From positions 1 to 22,705 of the forward strand of contig NZ_JPYA01000167.1 in NCBI RefSeq assembly GCF_000750005.1: a DNA stretch of 22,705 nt, written 5' to 3'. The translations under genes were made by a program, and so were the position numbers. Source of the stretch: Geobacillus icigianus. GTDB lineage: Bacteria > Bacillota > Bacilli > Bacillales > Anoxybacillaceae. Numbering within the stretch: the first letter of the stretch is position 1; each line of letters opens with the position of its first letter. The notes beneath the pieces are model-generated. The model worked only from the letters and a program-made list of their open reading frames with translations, was not told the DNA's origin and ran no database searches. Shown in pieces: positions 1 to 7,893 of the stretch.

Positions 1-1249
1 GTGATCGTTCCATTAACTTCGGTGGCGTGTTTTTATCGTACCTATGAGGGATTGAAACCTGAAAAAAACACAGCCACTGCATTGGCGCAGCTGGGTTTTT
101 ATCGTACCTATGAGGGATTGAAACTAGCCCACATCGTTTCAGCCCAATAAACTTCGCCAGTTTTTATCGTACCTATGAGGGATTGAAACAAAAAAATTTC
201 TCCTGAAGTCGCAAAAGAAAAGCATTGTTTTTATCGTACCTATGAGGGATTGAAACATGTATGTGTGTCGCTTCTGGACGGTTGCTGTTGAGGTTTTTAT
301 CGTACCTATGAGGGATTGAAACATTTTGAGTCGCAGATGAATTCGTTCTTTCGTAAGTTTTTATCGTACCTATGAGGGATTGAAACATGTTTTTGTAAAG
401 ATACTTCATCGTACCTAAATGCGTTTTTATCGTACCTATGAGGGATTGAAACATCCTCAAACGCAAGTTGATGTAAATCAAAACGCACGTTTTTATCGTA
501 CCTATGAGGGATTGAAACAATCTCGGGCCAAACCATTCATTCAACCGTCATCGAGGTTTTTATCGTACCTATGAGGGATTGAAACAGAAACGGCAGCGTT
601 TCGTAAATTTGCCTAATGTCAGTTTTTATCGTACCTATGAGGGATTGAAACTGGAGCTAGCCGCTCCATAAGCCGCCCAACAATGTGTTTTTATCGTACC
701 TATGAGGGATTGAAACGTCGAAATCGAGCGTCACGAGGACGAGATCACCGGGTTTTTATCGTACCTATGAGGGATTGAAACTTCTATGCTTCTCGTGCGC
801 CATCACAATATTGATAGCGGTTTTTATCGTACCTATGAGGGATTGAAACCGTGATAGGTTTCGGTCGCGTAATTGTGCCAATATTCGAGTTTTTATCGTA
901 CCTATGAGGGATTGAAACACAACAGCGAACCGATATGGTACGCTTGAGCCAAGTTTTTATCGTACCTATGAGGGATTGAAACCGTATCTGATAGACCTGT
1001 CCATTTGGCAGTTCCCCCGTTTTTATCGTACCTATGAGGGATTGAAACACGTGATGCGCGCCAAAATGGATCCGGGGTATCTCGGTTTTTATCGTACCTA
1101 TGAGGGATTGAAACAAAAAATCAAGGTTTCAAGGAGGATGTTTTGCTTCCTACGTTTTTATCGTACCTATAAGGGATTGAAACATTGTTCCAGTCGCTGA
1201 ACAATCATCTGTTTCCGGCGTTTTTATCGTACCTATGAGAGACCGGAAC
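1..1249 (+). CRISPR. CRISPR array 1 (trailer-side part, leader outside window)
   Basis: Nineteen 30-nt repeats are visible, starting GTTTTTATCG and ending GGGATTGAAAC, at 29, 95, 160, 227, 293, 357, 423, 489, 556, 622, 687, 752, 820, 889, 953, 1019, 1085, 1154 and 1220. They enclose 18 complete spacers of 34-39 nt, and bases 1-28 are the end of another spacer. Repeat 18 (1154-1183) has G to A at repeat position 18. The last repeat (1220-1249) has four changes in its 3' ten bases. Decay at the right end and the ATTGAAAC handle at each repeat's 3' end show that the array reads on the + strand with its leader to the left. Repeat type and handle fit type I-B/III arrays processed by Cas6. Confidence 0.98.
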
Positions 1250-1593
1250 GTCAGCGCACTATTTCGGCGGAAAGGTCCGTATTCCTCCGCTTTCTATCTG
1301 TTGTTTTCCTCTCCTATCTTCCTCGAAAAATTTTGCCCCACACTGGCTAGTTCAGCCCATTTTTTATGCGAAGTTTTTCGGGGGGCTGGTAAACAACAGC
1401 AGTTTCCCTTGAGCAATGGGTGAACGTGTGCAAAGAAGGAACGATGCTACAGTTTTTTCTATTGTTTGAGAGACGTTATTGAGAAGCGGCCTACTCCCTT
1501 AAATCACCAACCTTCCAAAATGTCTTTCCACAGTAGAAGATTCAAGGATTTGTTATGAATTTAAAAAAAATAATAAAATCACTTGCTTAAATT
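1250..1593. other. Noncoding gap after array 1
   Basis: No convincing gene is present. A 62-codon open frame runs from the last repeat to about 1423, but it has no ribosome site and a low-complexity product. The stretch contains one member of a dispersed inverted repeat (1402-1427) and becomes strongly AT-rich after about 1550. I see no clear intrinsic terminator for the array; only weak, interrupted inverted repeats occur around 1325-1380. Confidence 0.6.
1402..1427 (-). repeat. Inverted repeat, left copy
   Basis: The reverse complement of this 26-nt stretch matches 13035-13060 at 24 of 26 positions. Weaker similarity continues for about 20 nt beyond (14 of 22 by hand count). The pair lies in opposite orientation on either side of the type III-B operon, array 2 and the Rpn pseudogene. 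It could be a remnant end of a mobile element or a dispersed chromosomal repeat; no transposase is attached to it. Confidence 0.6.
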
Positions 1594-1621
1594 TTGGAAA
1601 ATCACTTAAAATTGGTATAGA
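1594..1621 (+). promoter_or_regulatory. Putative sigma-A promoter of the III-B operon
   Basis: TTGGAA at 1594-1599, a 16-nt spacer, then TATAGA at 1616-1621. It sits in an AT-rich stretch about 55 bases before the TTG start of the first gene. Both boxes match the consensus only in part. This is the only promoter-like site I see before an eight-gene run with no large gaps. Confidence 0.45.
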
Positions 1622-1676
1622 AATAGATATATTTTCCTAGTTTGCTCATGCTAGATGAGAATAGGGAGAGATTGGC

Positions 1677-2879
1677 TTGTATCAGCACATTGTATTGACA
1701 TGCGGCGTTTCGTTATTGACGGGGGCTAGGAATGTCTTTTCGGTGAATCGAGACGAGACGCTAGGGGAGATTCGTTCTTGGATTCATGACCGGGACGTGG
1801 ATGAACAAAAACAAAGCAAGATAGATCGTTGGTTGCGCCATGCCCGGCAGTTTGCTCATGAGGCCGCTCAGCAGCCGAACCGTGTTTGTGCAGAGTATTC
1901 GATGATTTACGAGCTTCATCGACAAGGAAAACTAGGAGAGAGACCGACGATCGTTCTCATTGTTACGGACACGGTTGGAGGGCGGGTCGTTGAGGCGATG
2001 CTTGTCCATTTGCTTGAACGGGATTTTAAAGCGAATGTCCGTGTTGTGTATGTAGAAGTAGATGTGAACCATCGGAGGCGATTGCAAGAAACGCTCGGAG
2101 AGTATATGTCGAAGGTTGCGAATGCCTTGATGCACGGCGAGCCGTCAACGACTTGTTTTGCGCCGATCGGCGGGTATAAAGTGATGACTTCGCTTGGCTA
2201 TATTGTCGGGGCGTTTTTAAACTATCCCACTGCATATATGCACGAGGATGGACAAGTTTTGCATGAAATTCCGCCCGTGCCGATTCATATTGATGAACAA
2301 TTTGTGCGCCGTTATTTTGAGCTGCTTCGCAAGTGCCAAATGGATTTGGTGGCGATGAACGAGCTTTCCTATCAAGAAAAGCAATGCATTGAACAATACC
2401 CTTCCTTATTTTATCGGGATGCAGATTTCGTTTGTTTGAGCGCGTTTGGCCAGTTTTTGCTCGAGCATGAAAAGTATAAGCATCTTTTTGAAACGTCCTA
2501 TTTTGTATCGCGGCAAGTGGCCGATATGCTTCGGCATAATCGTCATCAGTCGCTATTTGTGTACCAACAGATGCAAGAACTAGTCAAAAAATTAAAATAT
2601 CGTGAAGGGGACGCTTCAGTTTTGTACCATGAAAAATCGTTTGAAACGATTGATCCGCGCAAAGCCAAATATCACTTATACAAAGGGGCAAGCAACGGCC
2701 AAACGGCGTTTCGGCTCGCCTATCGGTATGTCGAAGAGGAAGACCGCCTGTACGCTAATTACTTATGGCTCGATCATGACCGGTATGAGCGGGAGGCGGT
2801 GAGAGGAAAAGGGATTTATGAAGACGATTCATCATTTTCGGATGTGACGGCGCAACTGGTGGGGACGGGGGGATCATGA
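1677..2879 (+). CDS. CARF-domain type III ancillary effector with RelE-like C-terminus
   Basis: A 400-residue protein. The start is TTG, supported by GGGAGAG six bases upstream; no better ATG is nearby. Residues 1 to about 180 look like a CARF sensor of the APE2256/Csm6-like group: an N-terminal strand followed by LTGARN, a second strand around IVLIVTD, and IGGYKVMTSLGY (GGYK at 165-168), which occupies the place of the usual GG-K ligand-binding turn. Residues about 290-375 resemble the RelE/ParE toxin fold: helices, then YHLYKGASNGQTAFRLAYRY, an acidic turn and YLWLDHDRYERE. The expected role is cyclic oligoadenylate-activated RNA cleavage, possibly of translated mRNA as described for Cami1. 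The CARF call is firm; the RelE call rests on pattern alone. The gene overlaps csx1 by four bases (ATGA). Confidence 0.72.
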   Translation: MYQHIVLTCGVSLLTGARNVFSVNRDETLGEIRSWIHDRDVDEQKQSKIDRWLRHARQFAHEAAQQPNRVCAEYSMIYELHRQGKLGERPTIVLIVTDTVGGRVVEAMLVHLLERDFKANVRVVYVEVDVNHRRRLQETLGEYMSKVANALMHGEPSTTCFAPIGGYKVMTSLGYIVGAFLNYPTAYMHEDGQVLHEIPPVPIHIDEQFVRRYFELLRKCQMDLVAMNELSYQEKQCIEQYPSLFYRDADFVCLSAFGQFLLEHEKYKHLFETSYFVSRQVADMLRHNRHQSLFVYQQMQELVKKLKYREGDASVLYHEKSFETIDPRKAKYHLYKGASNGQTAFRLAYRYVEEEDRLYANYLWLDHDRYEREAVRGKGIYEDDSSFSDVTAQLVGTGGS

Positions 2880-4207
2880 CGATGGGAAGACATGTGTTGT
2901 TGTCGTTTTTAGGGTTAAGTGACTATGAATATTGTTTTTATACGTATGAGGGAAAAACTTCCTCGTATACCCGTTTTGTTCAGACGGCGGTGTACGAGCT
3001 GTTGCGCGGCGAGCAACCGATGGATGTCATTGTGTTTGCGACAAAAGAAGCGCGGGAGCGAAATGGAGAGGACCGCTTGAGAGGGGAAGAGCAGCTGGAA
3101 GGACTAATGACCGCTTTCCGCCGCATCGCCCCTGAAGCGAATGTGAAGATGGTTGACATTGACAACGGTCAGGATGAACGGACCAATTGGCGGCTGTTTG
3201 ATCGCATCATGGAAGAAATTAGGGAAGGGGATACGATTTATTTCGATATTACCCATAGTTTTCGTTCCATTCCGTTTGTAGCGCTCATTGTGTTGAATTA
3301 TGCCCGCTTGGTGAAAAAGGCCGAGATCGGGGCAATTGTGTATGGCTGGTTTGAGGTGCTGGGGCGCCCGATGGATGTTAAGCAACTGCCGCCAGAAGAG
3401 CGATTGGCGCCGATTGTCAATTTGACGAGCATGGCCAGCTTGCTTGATTGGACGAATGGCGTCGACCAGTTTTTGCGTACGGGGGATGCGGCGTTGATTC
3501 GGGCGCTGACGGAAAAGGAAAACCGTCACGTCTTCTGTGATCCAACGGCAAGCCGAGAGCTGCGCAACGAGGTGGCGGCGTTAAACAAGTTAGCGAAACA
3601 ATTGGATCAGACGGAGAAAGCGATCCGCACGTGCCGGAGTTTGGACATTGATGAGGAAGTGCGGAAATTTGGCGAACAACTGGCGCGTGTCCGTTCAGCG
3701 CCGACCGAAGCGGTCAAACCGCTTGTTCCGCTGCTTGACGAAATGGAAAAGAAGTATGCCATTTTTAGTGATGATCCGATCATCAACAGTTGGCAAGCGG
3801 TTCGGTGGTGTTTGAATCATGGACTCATCCAATCAGCGCTAACGATGCTTGAGGAAAACGCAGTGACGGCGATTTGCCGGGCGTTTTCGCTCGATGAACG
3901 CAAGGAAGAGGTGCGGAATGACATCCATTCGACCATTCAAATCGTGCTGCGTCGGATTCCGAGGGACGAATGGCGGGTTCATTCGCCCGAGTTGGTGGAG
4001 CGGATGGCGAATGCGCTTGACTCTTATCGAGAGGAATTGAAACCGTTTGGCCAAATCAAAGAGCTGCGCAACGATATCAACCATGCGGGTACGCGGCCCA
4101 ATCCGCTGCCGGCAGAAAAGTTTATGCCGAAGGCGGTTGCGCTGTTTGAACAATTTTCTTCATTTTTTGAGCGGATGTCGATGTTGGCAAAGTCGATGTC
4201 AAAGTAA
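2876..4207 (+). CDS. csx1: Csx1-type CARF-HEPN ribonuclease (TM1812 family)
   Basis: A 443-residue protein. The N-terminal CARF domain carries the family signature YFDITHSFRSIPF at about 122-134, followed by a VYGWFEV strand. The C-terminal HEPN domain has the R-X4-H catalytic motif RNDINH at 398-403. Proteins of this family bind cyclic oligoadenylate made by Cas10 and then cut single-stranded RNA as a dimer. The start overlaps the previous stop as ATGA; an ATG six bases later has better spacing to the G-rich ribosome site and is an alternative. Position between another CARF gene and cmr1 confirms a type III role. Two short stretches of the gene (2934-2958 and 4024-4043) resemble the CRISPR repeat. 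Confidence 0.9.
   Translation: MTMGRHVLLSFLGLSDYEYCFYTYEGKTSSYTRFVQTAVYELLRGEQPMDVIVFATKEARERNGEDRLRGEEQLEGLMTAFRRIAPEANVKMVDIDNGQDERTNWRLFDRIMEEIREGDTIYFDITHSFRSIPFVALIVLNYARLVKKAEIGAIVYGWFEVLGRPMDVKQLPPEERLAPIVNLTSMASLLDWTNGVDQFLRTGDAALIRALTEKENRHVFCDPTASRELRNEVAALNKLAKQLDQTEKAIRTCRSLDIDEEVRKFGEQLARVRSAPTEAVKPLVPLLDEMEKKYAIFSDDPIINSWQAVRWCLNHGLIQSALTMLEENAVTAICRAFSLDERKEEVRNDIHSTIQIVLRRIPRDEWRVHSPELVERMANALDSYREELKPFGQIKELRNDINHAGTRPNPLPAEKFMPKAVALFEQFSSFFERMSMLAKSMSK
2934..2958 (+). repeat. CRISPR-repeat-like sequence inside csx1
   Basis: GTTTTTAT, three bases, then TATGAGGGA and AAAAC. Against the 30-nt CRISPR repeat this matches the first 8 bases, positions 15-23 and the terminal AAAC, with a net 5-base shortening. 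It is in the same sense as the arrays and in the csx1 reading frame (FYTYEGK). It may be chance, because the surrounding residues fit the protein family. Confidence 0.4.
4024..4043 (+). repeat. Second CRISPR-repeat-like sequence inside csx1
   Basis: TTATCG followed by AGAGGAATTGAAAC. The last 12 bases match the repeat's 3' end at 11 positions and include the exact 8-nt crRNA handle ATTGAAAC. It is same-sense with the arrays and encodes REELKP just before the HEPN motif. It may be coincidental. Confidence 0.3.
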
Positions 4208-4220
4208 AGGGGAGCGGATG

Positions 4221-5126
4221 ATGGAACGTTATGAATCGGCTACGGCGACCGCTGTTGTCGAATCGCCGTATCAGCTTGTGTTGTTGACGCCAGCGGCCAT
4301 TCATGGAGCTGAGCCGCGGGCCCAAGCCGAGTTTCGCCTCCCGTCGCTGCGGGGGGTGTGGCGCTATTTTTGGCGTACGCTGCAGGATCAGCCGAATGTC
4401 AATGACCTGCTTCGGGAAGAGGAAATCATGTTTGGTGGAACGAGGGTGATGAAGCAGCAGTCTCCTGTTCATCTATCGATGTCAGAGACGGTGCAGGGAG
4501 CGAAAAAAGAAAACATTTTGCCGCACAAGTCGTCTTCCTTCACTGTGCCCGCCCTTTCAGCCGGAAAAGAAGTGACAGTGACGATTTCGGTGCGGAAACG
4601 GCATGAATCAAAGTTGGAGATGTATGAATGGTATTTCCAGTATATGCTTCATCTCGCCGGGATCGGACAACGATCGCGCCGCGGATTTGGGGCGGTGCAG
4701 TGGACAGGACACGAGTGGAACACTGTTGAAGAATACGCCGATAGTTTACATGCCGTGTTGAGCCGTCTCGGGGTGGCATCGGCGTTTTCCTTCGCAAGCC
4801 GCGGCTGCATCGTATCGCGCGCTGCAGCTGTGAAAACGCCCCACCCGATATTATCCGCTGTCTGGGTCGGGGAAGGGAAAGATAGCGCGAGCGAAGTGCT
4901 GAAGGGGTTTGGAAAAGCGTCCCATGAGGCCAATCGGTACGGAACGCTCGGCTTTGTGCAAGGAAAGAATAAGCTCGCTTCGCCATTATGGTGCACGGTA
5001 AGGAAAATCGGCGGACGGTATTATCCGATCATCTCGGAAGTGAGGACGAATGAACAGCGGTACAATGAGCCGCGTTACGAACAAGACCGGAAGCGGTTTT
5101 TGGAAATCGTTGGGGTGAGGGTATGA
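4221..5126 (+). CDS. cmr1: Type III-B RAMP protein Cmr1
   Basis: About 301 residues, a RAMP subunit that caps the crRNA 3' end of the Cmr effector complex. The N-terminal TPAAIHGAEPRAQAEFRLPS and LRGVWRYFWR pattern is typical of Cmr1, and the glycine/arginine-rich loop GIGQRSRRGFGAVQW is a RAMP hallmark. The open frame extends upstream into csx1, but AAAGGGGAG at 4206-4214 puts the start at the double ATG (4218 or 4221, the latter better spaced). It lies 10-13 bases after csx1 and overlaps cmr2 by ATGA, so the genes are probably translationally coupled. Confidence 0.93.
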   Translation: MERYESATATAVVESPYQLVLLTPAAIHGAEPRAQAEFRLPSLRGVWRYFWRTLQDQPNVNDLLREEEIMFGGTRVMKQQSPVHLSMSETVQGAKKENILPHKSSSFTVPALSAGKEVTVTISVRKRHESKLEMYEWYFQYMLHLAGIGQRSRRGFGAVQWTGHEWNTVEEYADSLHAVLSRLGVASAFSFASRGCIVSRAAAVKTPHPILSAVWVGEGKDSASEVLKGFGKASHEANRYGTLGFVQGKNKLASPLWCTVRKIGGRYYPIISEVRTNEQRYNEPRYEQDRKRFLEIVGVRV

Positions 5127-6766
5127 CGAATCGATATATTGTTCTTTTTACGGTGGGACCTGTACAGTCGTTTATTGCATCGGCCCGCAAAACAGAAGAT
5201 TTTTGGAGCGGAAGCTATATTTTGTCGCATCTGGTAAGAGAGGCGATGAAACGCTTTTACCAATATGGCACCGGCTGTGAGATGATTTATCCGCTAGTTG
5301 GAAAAGAGGAACTGCGCGCGCTCTCGCTTCGTGAACTTCGTGTTGCTTCGCTCCCCAACCGCCTAACAGCGGTTATGGAAGGTACAGAAGCTGATATTTG
5401 CGGTTGGTTGCAGGAAACCGAACAAGGCGTCCGCAATGTGTTTCTCGATTTCTGTTTTCAAGCGCTCTCACGCATGTTCCCGCATCTGTCAGACGATGAG
5501 CGACAACAGCTTGAAGCGATGGTGGAGCAGCAAGTGCAATCGTTTTTGGAAGTTTATTGGGTGGCGGAACCGTATGAGCCATCCGCATCATTCCGGACTG
5601 TGCGTGAACGGGCTGAACGCCGATTGGGCGCGTTGAAAAATGAGAAACATTACGCCTCTGTTCCCCAGCAAGGGCTTGTTTGTTCTGTCTGCAAGGAACG
5701 GGAGGCGCTGCGTCTAGAGGAAATTGACGATTTTGATCGTTACGGTGAAATCAAGAGGAAAACGGCAAATTTGTGGAGGAGAAGGGCTGGAAAGTTTCAA
5801 GGAAGAGATGGAGACGGTGAAGATGAACGGCGCGTTGGCCGCGTGAAAGACAATGAGTTTTTATGCGGCATTTGTTTAGGGAAGCGTGTTGCCCGTGATT
5901 ACTTCACGGACTTGTTCGGAGCGGCATTTCGGCCGTTCCCATCTGTGCTGGACATCGGTTCGGGCGATTACTACGCGGTGCTCATGATGGATGGCGATAA
6001 CATGGGCAGATGGTTTTCCGGAGAACAGAAAGAAGAATACAGCCGGACGAGCCAAAAGCTCGCTCGCTTTTCCAAAGAAGTCGTTCCACGCATTGTCGAA
6101 CAACAATGTCATGGTGAGCTTGTCTATGCAGGCGGTGATGATGTGCTCGCCTTTTTGCCGGTCGATGAGGCGTTAAAGGCCGCTGAGCTGCTTCGCTTGG
6201 CATTCAGTGATGAACAGCAAGGGCTAGGGGAAGGGGCGACGGCTTCGTTCGGATTGGTGATTGCCCATAAAAAAGCGCCGCTGCAGCATGTGCTGAATGA
6301 GGCAAGAATGCTCGAACAAAAAGCGAAACAGTACCGTAACGAACAGACGAATCAGCAAAAAGACGCCTTGGCGCTGGCGGTGTATACTCGGTCGGGTGAG
6401 ATTGCCGAAGCCATACTTCCGTGGATGATCAAAGGAAAAATGGCATCAAGCCGGTTAGAACAATTCGTTGCCTTGTTAAAGACTTCAATCTCACCGAACT
6501 TTATTTTCCACTTTACCCAAGCGTTTGCGCCGTTGTTGCACGACAAGGACTGCCCGAAATGGGAAAACCGTGACATGCTGGCCGTTGAGCTTCGCCGTCT
6601 GCTCAAGCGATCAGTGAAAGAAGGGAATCAATGGAAGGAACGTGATTTGCGCAGCCATACGGATGCGCTCATGGCGCTGTATGATGCCGTGCCAAGCGGC
6701 TATGATTTTTTGCATTTGTTAAAGATGTTGACCTTTTTTAGACGGAGCGAGGGGAGCGACGTATGA
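5123..6766 (+). CDS. cmr2: Cas10/Cmr2, HD-less, with intact GGDD cyclase motif
   Basis: A 547-residue large subunit of the Cmr complex, which on target RNA binding converts ATP to cyclic oligoadenylates. It begins directly with the first Palm region (FTVGPVQSFIASARKTEDFW). Next come two zinc-type cysteine pairs, CSVC at 187-190 and CGIC at 248-251, then DGDNMG at 290-295 and YAGGDDV (GGDD at 337-340) of the catalytic Palm. No N-terminal HD nuclease domain is present, unlike archaeal Cmr2 proteins of more than 800 residues, so this Cas10 should lack HD-dependent DNA cutting. The GGDD motif and two downstream-type CARF effectors in the same operon point to signalling as its main output. The gene overlaps cmr1 and cmr3 by four bases each. 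Confidence 0.96.
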   Translation: MTNRYIVLFTVGPVQSFIASARKTEDFWSGSYILSHLVREAMKRFYQYGTGCEMIYPLVGKEELRALSLRELRVASLPNRLTAVMEGTEADICGWLQETEQGVRNVFLDFCFQALSRMFPHLSDDERQQLEAMVEQQVQSFLEVYWVAEPYEPSASFRTVRERAERRLGALKNEKHYASVPQQGLVCSVCKEREALRLEEIDDFDRYGEIKRKTANLWRRRAGKFQGRDGDGEDERRVGRVKDNEFLCGICLGKRVARDYFTDLFGAAFRPFPSVLDIGSGDYYAVLMMDGDNMGRWFSGEQKEEYSRTSQKLARFSKEVVPRIVEQQCHGELVYAGGDDVLAFLPVDEALKAAELLRLAFSDEQQGLGEGATASFGLVIAHKKAPLQHVLNEARMLEQKAKQYRNEQTNQQKDALALAVYTRSGEIAEAILPWMIKGKMASSRLEQFVALLKTSISPNFIFHFTQAFAPLLHDKDCPKWENRDMLAVELRRLLKRSVKEGNQWKERDLRSHTDALMALYDAVPSGYDFLHLLKMLTFFRRSEGSDV

Positions 6767-7893
6767 CCAAGCTGACATTGAGGCCGACCGACACGTTTTT
6801 TTTCAAAAATCATCATGCCACACAAGCAGGGGAAACGACCGTCATGGAGCCGATGTTTCCGCCGCGGCCGAACACGATTTACGGGGCGTTGCGGGCGGCG
6901 TATATTTACACACACAGTTCGTTTGAGGACTTTGCCAGAGGCGCAGACGAACATGTGAAGCAATGGATGGGCACGCCGAACGAACGTGGGGCGTTTCGCC
7001 TTCATTATTGTGGGCTTGCCGATGGGGATCAGCTGTTTTTGCCTCTCCCACTTGACTATCAAGTCGTTGAGGAAGGGGAGTCGCTCACAGCGTATCCGTT
7101 GGAGCTGGTCAAAGATCGAAAACCCGCTTCATCGTCCCTAGGATGGCGGCTTGCCTCATCACGGAGGGAGAAAACAAAAAGTTCGCAACATCGCTACGTT
7201 TCTGTCGATGAATGGAAACGCGCGTTACTCGCTAGTCAACCGATCACCTCGCTTCGATCCTTATCGTCATTTATCGCGCGCGAAGCGAAAGTGGGCATTC
7301 AATTGGATGACAGCAAACGAACCGCCCGCGAGAAATTTTTGTACCGGGTCGAGAAAAGCCGCTTTTTAGGCGATGCCTCGCTAGTTGCTTACATCAGTGA
7401 TGAACCGGACTTTTCTGCCGTGAAATGGGCGCGGATTGGCGGTGAGAACCGCCCTTGGTCGATTCGGCAAACGCCGGGGCAGTTTCGGTTATGGAGCGTG
7501 GACGAAAGGAGGGCCGTTGAACAGGCGATTCAACGGACAAAACTAGCGAAAGTCGTGTTTTTGTCCCCGGCCATTTTTTCAAACGGTTCCCGCCCGGCCA
7601 CCTTTGACGGCGTGCATTGGAGATGGCCGAATGGCGCCACCGTTGAATGGCTTGCTTCTGCCATTGGTCGTCCGGAGCTGTACGGTGGGTGGGATATCGT
7701 CCATCATCGCCCAAAACCACGCAAATGGATGGTTCCGGCCGGTTCGGTCGTTTACGTGAAGGTGGAGCGTGATGAGGAACTGCCGCTTATTTTCTCGGCC
7801 CTTGACGGCATTCACCTGACCGATGAAGAAGCCGAAGAAGGTTTTGGCTTTGCGATTGTAACCAGTGCCAGTGAAAGTGAGGAGGAGTTGTAA
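6763..7893 (+). CDS. cmr3: Type III-B RAMP protein Cmr3
   Basis: A 376-residue RAMP subunit that binds the crRNA 5' handle and contacts Cmr2. The N-terminus LRPTDTFFFKN, the MFPPRPNTIYGALRAAYI motif and the C-terminal glycine loop EEAEEGFGFAIV are characteristic of Cmr3. The start ATG overlaps the cmr2 stop (ATGA), and the stop shares one base with the cmr4 start (TAATG). Length is normal for the family and nothing is missing. Confidence 0.94.
   Translation: MTKLTLRPTDTFFFKNHHATQAGETTVMEPMFPPRPNTIYGALRAAYIYTHSSFEDFARGADEHVKQWMGTPNERGAFRLHYCGLADGDQLFLPLPLDYQVVEEGESLTAYPLELVKDRKPASSSLGWRLASSRREKTKSSQHRYVSVDEWKRALLASQPITSLRSLSSFIAREAKVGIQLDDSKRTAREKFLYRVEKSRFLGDASLVAYISDEPDFSAVKWARIGGENRPWSIRQTPGQFRLWSVDERRAVEQAIQRTKLAKVVFLSPAIFSNGSRPATFDGVHWRWPNGATVEWLASAIGRPELYGGWDIVHHRPKPRKWMVPAGSVVYVKVERDEELPLIFSALDGIHLTDEEAEEGFGFAIVTSASESEEEL

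Noticed and set aside
139..1200. Open frames on both strands across array 1 (and in arrays 2 and 3)
   Set aside because: They are translations of the repeat (FYRTYEGLK and similar) interrupted by spacers; no ribosome sites and no protein families.
1235..1423. Possible small gene after array 1
   Set aside because: Begins within the degenerate last repeat, has no ribosome site, and overlaps the dispersed inverted repeat.
3104..3529. Antisense open frames inside csx1 and other cas genes
   Set aside because: They are opposite well-supported coding genes and have low-complexity products with no start signals.
5123..6766. Cmr2 as a truncated, broken gene
   Set aside because: Start overlaps the cmr1 stop, all Palm and zinc motifs are present, and HD-less Cmr2 proteins are an accepted form.
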